A stretch of 64,000 bases of DNA, from NCBI GenBank assembly GCA_902601315.1, contig CACKMS010000007.1, positions 1 to 64,000 on the forward strand, given 5' to 3'. How positions within the stretch are numbered: the stretch's first letter is position 1; every line of letters starts with the position of its first letter. Both the position numbers and the translations under genes were made by a program. The DNA is from an uncultured Pelagibacteraceae bacterium (GTDB taxonomy: Bacteria > Pseudomonadota > Alphaproteobacteria > Pelagibacterales > Pelagibacteraceae). Positions 59,610 through 64,000 of the stretch are shown here, one piece after another. The notes below the pieces were generated by a model. That model ran no database searches and had not been told where the DNA came from. It saw only the letters and a program-made list of their open reading frames with translations.

Positions 59610-60298
59610 ATAAATTAAAAAAAGATAACGTTTTAAATTTTCCTTCAAAAATGACTGAAATAGAAAGAGAAGTTGAAGCTATTGTTTTTGCAGCTGCAGA
59701 ACCACTAAGTATAGAAACAATAGAAACTAAAATTTCAAAAAATACTAATGTTTTAAAAATATTACAAAAACTACAAACATTCTATACAAACAGAGGTATT
59801 AATTTAGTTTGTATTTCAAACAAGTGGTCTTTTAGAACGGCACAAAATTTATCATCATTAATGTCTCAACAAAAAACTGTTGAGAAAAAGCTATCAAAAG
59901 CGGCTATAGAAACATTAGCAATCATTGTGTATCACCAGCCTGTTACACGAGCGGAGATAGAGGAGATACGGGGTGTTGCTTTTGGTACCAATACTTTAGA
60001 AATCCTAATGGAATTAAATTGGGTTAAGCCACAAGGGAGAAAAGATATTCCTGGCAAACCTATTCAGTATGGAACTACAGATGACTTTTTAAGCCATTTT
60101 AATCTTCAAAAATTATCTGATCTTCCAACAGTGGATGAACTAGGGACTGCTGGACTTATTGATACATCTTCTGTTGATGCATCGATATTTGGTACCGGAA
60201 AGTTTTATAAGGAAAAGCAAGAAGACAAAAAGGAAAACATATATTCTGATATTGATGAAATGTTAAATAGCACTCTCAAACCAGAAAGTGATGAGTGA
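59606..60298 (+). CDS. scpB: Segregation and condensation protein B
   Basis: ALETLAIIVYHQPVTRAEIEEIRGV-like motif. Confidence 0.93.
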   Translation: MNKLKKDNVLNFPSKMTEIEREVEAIVFAAAEPLSIETIETKISKNTNVLKILQKLQTFYTNRGINLVCISNKWSFRTAQNLSSLMSQQKTVEKKLSKAAIETLAIIVYHQPVTRAEIEEIRGVAFGTNTLEILMELNWVKPQGRKDIPGKPIQYGTTDDFLSHFNLQKLSDLPTVDELGTAGLIDTSSVDASIFGTGKFYKEKQEDKKENIYSDIDEMLNSTLKPESDE

Positions 60299-60342
60299 AA
60301 AAGTTTCTTTAAAAAAACAACTATTAAGGGTATAAACTCAAT

Positions 60343-60555
60343 ATGAGTATAGGATTTTGGCAGATAGCAATTGTAGTTATACTAGTAGTTTTACTGTTTG
60401 GGAGAGGTAAAATCTCTAGTTTGATGGGTGATGTCGCTAAAGGAATTAAAAGTTTTAAAAAAGGTATGGCAACTGACGCTACAGAAGATACACAACCAAA
60501 AAATATCACAGAAAACGAAGACTCAAATAATCAAGATTCCAATAACAAAGAGTAA
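60343..60555 (+). CDS. tatA: Twin-arginine translocase TatA
   Basis: [38 protein letters not shown]. Confidence 0.93.
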   Translation: MSIGFWQIAIVVILVVLLFGRGKISSLMGDVAKGIKSFKKGMATDATEDTQPKNITENEDSNNQDSNNKE

Positions 60556-60558
60556 TAA

Positions 60559-60798
60559 ATGCCACAAATTGGCTGGTTAGAAATTTTAATAATAGTTTCT
60601 ATAGCAATCATTGTCGTAGGACCTAAAGACTTTCCTTTAATGTTAAAAAAAATGGGATCTTGGATTGGATCAATTAAAAGATATGTAAGTGATGTACAAA
60701 ATCAAGTATCAGAAATTACAGATAACTCAATGGAGGATGAAAATAGTATTAAAAAATCATCTGGAAAAAATGAAAACATAAAAGATATAAATGGATAA
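60559..60798 (+). CDS. tatB: Twin-arginine translocase TatB
   Basis: IGWLEILIIVSIAIIVVGPKDFP. Confidence 0.92.
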   Translation: MPQIGWLEILIIVSIAIIVVGPKDFPLMLKKMGSWIGSIKRYVSDVQNQVSEITDNSMEDENSIKKSSGKNENIKDING

Positions 60799-61549
60799 AG
60801 AAACTGGATTCATAAGTCACCTAGTTGAACTTAGAAAAAGATTGATACATTCATTAATATTTTTATCTATATTATTTGTAATTTGTTATTTTTTTTCAGA
60901 GTACATTTATGGGTTTTTAGTTAACCCATATGCTGAAGCAGTTAGAGATGATGGTATTGAAAGAAGATTAATATTTACAGCTTTACAAGAAACTTTTTTA
61001 ACTTATTTAAAAGTATCTTTTTTTGCAGCTTTTTTTATCACTAGTCCATTTATTTTAATACAGATTTGGAAATTTATTGCACCTGGACTTTATACGCATG
61101 AAAAAAAAGCAATTATGCCTTATTTAATTATTACTCCAATTTTATTTCTTTTAGGAGGAATGCTTGTCTATTATTTAATAATGCCACTTGCGATTAAGTT
61201 TTTTTTATCTTTTGAAAGTTTAGGAGCAAGTACAAATTTACCTATTCAACTTGAAGCAAAAGTTAATGAATATCTGTCATTAGTAATGAAATTGATATTT
61301 GCTTTTGGTTTGAGTTTTCAACTCCCTGTAGTTTTAAGTTTATTAGCAAGAATCGGAGTAATTAATTCAACTTTTTTAAAAGAGAGGAGAAAATATGTTG
61401 TAGTTATGATATTTGGAGCTGCAGCAATTTTAACTCCACCAGATCCAATTACACAAATTGGTTTAGCTGTTCCGCTGCTTATTTTATATGAATTATCAAT
61501 TTTTTCTGTAAATATAATTGAGAAAAAAGCAGAAGAAAAAAATGCATAA
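60791..61549 (+). CDS. tatC: Twin-arginine translocase TatC
   Basis: [13 protein letters not shown]; multi-TM TatC pattern. Confidence 0.96.
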   Translation: MDKETGFISHLVELRKRLIHSLIFLSILFVICYFFSEYIYGFLVNPYAEAVRDDGIERRLIFTALQETFLTYLKVSFFAAFFITSPFILIQIWKFIAPGLYTHEKKAIMPYLIITPILFLLGGMLVYYLIMPLAIKFFLSFESLGASTNLPIQLEAKVNEYLSLVMKLIFAFGLSFQLPVVLSLLARIGVINSTFLKERRKYVVVMIFGAAAILTPPDPITQIGLAVPLLILYELSIFSVNIIEKKAEEKNA

Positions 61550-62801
61550 TTTAAAAGAAATAAGGGAAAATTTAGAACATTTTAAAACCTCACTCAGTCA
61601 TAGAAATTCTGAAGTCGATTATGATCAAATTTTAGACCTTGATAAAAAAAATCGACAGTTAATTCAAGAAAAAGAAAAATTTGAGATGGAGAAAAAAAAT
61701 ATTTCTAAATCAAAAGATGAATCTTTATTTGAAAAATCTAAAGAAATATCTAAAGAAATTGAAAATTTATCAAAAAAACAAAAAATTATTAAAAACGAAC
61801 TTGATAATTTATTAAGTTCAATACCTAATTTACCATTGGATGAAGTTCCTGTTGGTAAAGATGAAAATGATAATGTTGAAGTTACTAAATCTGGTGAAAT
61901 CAAAGATTTTAAATTTAAACCATTAAGTCATTATGAGTTAGGTGAAAAACTAAATATGCTAGATTTTGATTTAGCTACAAAAACTACTGGCTCTAGATTT
62001 GTATTTGTTAAAGATAAATTAGCTGCTCTTGAAAGAGCAATTTCTAATTTTATGATCGATTCACATATTCAAAAAAATGGATATACAGAAATATCACCTC
62101 CTTTGATGGCAACTGATGAAACTATGTTTGGAACAGGGCAATTACCAAAATTTGAAAATGACCAATTTGAAATTAAATTTGACGATAAAAATGATAGAAA
62201 ATTTTTGATACCAACAGCCGAAGTAATATTAACAAATATGGTTAAAAACCAAATTATTGATAAAAAAAAACTTCCAATGAGGTTAGTTGCATCAACACCT
62301 TGTTTTAGAAAAGAAGCTGGCAGTTATGGAAAAGATACAAAAGGAATGATTAGACAACATCAATTTTATAAAGTTGAACTTGTAAGTATTGTCGAAAATA
62401 ATCAATGTATGCAGGAACTAGAGAGAATGACCGAATGTGCAACTAAAATATTAGATGATCTAAAATTACCTTACAGAAAAATTATTTTATGTACCGGTGA
62501 CATGGGTTTTGGAGCAGAAAAAACATATGATTTAGAAGTTTGGCTTCCTTCAGAAAACAAATACAGAGAAATTTCGAGCTGTTCTTCATGTGGATCTTTC
62601 CAAGCCAGACGAATGAAAGCTAGATATAAAAATAAAGATAATAATATCGAATTTGTGGGTACTCTTAATGGCAGTGGATTAGCAGTAGGTAGAACTCTGA
62701 TAGCCATTCTTGAAAATTATCAACTAGAGGACGGCTCAATTATAATTCCAGAAGTCTTGAAACCCTATATGGGAAATATTGATAAGATTTCGAACAATTA
62801 G
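61542..62801 (+). CDS. serS: Seryl-tRNA synthetase (ORF track opens at 61518)
   Basis: Coiled-coil N-term; [39 protein letters not shown]. Confidence 0.96.
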   Translation: MHNLKEIRENLEHFKTSLSHRNSEVDYDQILDLDKKNRQLIQEKEKFEMEKKNISKSKDESLFEKSKEISKEIENLSKKQKIIKNELDNLLSSIPNLPLDEVPVGKDENDNVEVTKSGEIKDFKFKPLSHYELGEKLNMLDFDLATKTTGSRFVFVKDKLAALERAISNFMIDSHIQKNGYTEISPPLMATDETMFGTGQLPKFENDQFEIKFDDKNDRKFLIPTAEVILTNMVKNQIIDKKKLPMRLVASTPCFRKEAGSYGKDTKGMIRQHQFYKVELVSIVENNQCMQELERMTECATKILDDLKLPYRKIILCTGDMGFGAEKTYDLEVWLPSENKYREISSCSSCGSFQARRMKARYKNKDNNIEFVGTLNGSGLAVGRTLIAILENYQLEDGSIIIPEVLKPYMGNIDKISNN

Positions 62802-62855
62802 GAGTTGTCATTAAAAATTAGATAGTATAAATAATCTTAAACTTTAGAGGATCAT

Positions 62856-63140
62856 ATGGACAGTGGAATTGGACAATTTATACCGTTAATTTTAATATTT
62901 GTTATTTTTTATTTCTTTTTGATTAGACCACAACAAAAGAAAGTTAAAGAACATAAGGCAATGGTTGAAAATTTAAAAAGAGGGGACAAAGTTGTAACTT
63001 CAGGTGGAATTGTTGGTACTGTTGAAAGAATAATTGATAACGATAAAGTTGAAGTACAAATCGCCGAAAATATTAATGTCGAGGTAGTTAGAGCTACTGG
63101 AATACAAGGTTTAATAAATACTGCAGAGCCAAAAAAATAA
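62856..63140 (+). CDS. yajC: Preprotein translocase subunit YajC
   Basis: FFLIRPQQKKVKEHKAMVENLKRGDKVVTSGGIVG. Confidence 0.95.
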   Translation: MDSGIGQFIPLILIFVIFYFFLIRPQQKKVKEHKAMVENLKRGDKVVTSGGIVGTVERIIDNDKVEVQIAENINVEVVRATGIQGLINTAEPKK

Positions 63141-63151
63141 CATTAATTTAA

Positions 63152-64000
63152 ATGTTATACTTTTCAAAATTAAGAATATTTAGTGTAATTATATTTACCT
63201 TAATTTTATCTTATTTTTCCCTCTCAAACTTTTTTAAGATAGATGATAATTTTTTTTCAAAAAATATAAAACTTGGATTAGATCTACAAGGTGGTTCATA
63301 CTTACTACTCGAAATTGATAATAAGCCTGTAATTACTCAAAAACTACAAAACAAAGTTATGGAGCTAAAAAATTTTTTTAAGGATAAAAATATTGTTACA
63401 AGAAATTATACAGTAGATGATAATTCAATTATTTTTGATACCACCTCAGACAAATCTGATGAATTAAATAATATTTTAGATGACGATGAAAGTGAAATTA
63501 ATCCTTATTATCAACAGTACAAGTCACATGAATTTGATTTTGTAAAAAATCAAGACTCATTTAAATTAACTCTTTCTAAATATGGACTTGTTCTATTAAA
63601 GAATGCTTCTTTAGATCAAGCAATTGAAATTGTAAGAAGAAGAGTTGATGAGGTTGGAACCAATGAACCAAACATTTTAAAAAGAGGGAATGATAGAATT
63701 TTAGTAGAATTGCCAGGTTTAGATGATCCTGGCAGAATAAAATCTTTATTGGGAAAAACTGCTAATTTGACTTTTCAATTTATTACTCAAAATACTGAGG
63801 AGTCTTTTGGAACTGAAAAATTAGAATTTGAAGATGGCTCTGAGAACGCAATTGTTAGTAAGCGTATTATCTTAAGTGGTGACAACTTAGTAGATGCAAA
63901 ACCATCTATGAACTCACAAACCAATGAAACAGTTGTATCTTTTACTTTGGATAGAGTAGGTGCAAAAAAATTTGGAAAAGCTACTAGTACAGGAGTTGGA
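63152..64000 (+). CDS. secD: Protein translocase subunit SecD (truncated by window end)
   Basis: KLGLDLQGGSYLLLEID; VRRRVDEVGTNEPNI; follows yajC. Confidence 0.93.
   Translation, partial: MLYFSKLRIFSVIIFTLILSYFSLSNFFKIDDNFFSKNIKLGLDLQGGSYLLLEIDNKPVITQKLQNKVMELKNFFKDKNIVTRNYTVDDNSIIFDTTSDKSDELNNILDDDESEINPYYQQYKSHEFDFVKNQDSFKLTLSKYGLVLLKNASLDQAIEIVRRRVDEVGTNEPNILKRGNDRILVELPGLDDPGRIKSLLGKTANLTFQFITQNTEESFGTEKLEFEDGSENAIVSKRIILSGDNLVDAKPSMNSQTNETVVSFTLDRVGAKKFGKATSTGVG

Overview
AT-rich 64 kb chromosomal window with the gene content and compact layout of a SAR11 / Candidatus Pelagibacter-type alphaproteobacterium (lineage inferred from composition and gene order; no search was run). Left flank: trkH end, tRNA-Arg, the aapJQMP amino-acid ABC operon, an XRE regulator, tRNA-Asn, tRNA-Cys, valS, ilvD and manC. 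The middle (~12-46 kb) is a phosphorus-acquisition superlocus: lipid remodelling genes (DAG-kinase-like, PlcP-like, glycosyltransferase, olsA/olsB-like), a complete C-P lyase cluster (phnM, DUF1045, phnNLKJIHG, phnF, phnCDE1E2), a PhnZ-like HD oxygenase beside an MFS transporter, arsC, phoR, pstSCAB-phoU-phoB, ppk, ppx, and an aquaporin plus a second arsC. Right flank: a Zur/ZnuABC zinc module with a COG0523 GTPase and a WD40 protein, then conserved housekeeping genes (xth, erpA-like, dgt, argS, nagZ, scpAB, tatABC, serS, yajC, secD). Most notable observations: (1) the phn block is bracketed by two same-orientation ~110-bp non-annotated elements, each with a 22-codon micro-ORF, an inverted repeat and three 10-bp-period iterons; (2) outside these lies a direct duplication of the 3' end of the glycosyltransferase gene (56 bp identical), leaving a pseudogene stub upstream of phoR, which suggests a ~17 kb island insertion; (3) a family of 11-bp-period Pho-box-like arrays (xTTTAAC/CTGTAAC) lies in front of nearly every phosphorus gene, including uncharacterised ones. 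No CRISPR, rRNA, transposase or integrase gene was found.
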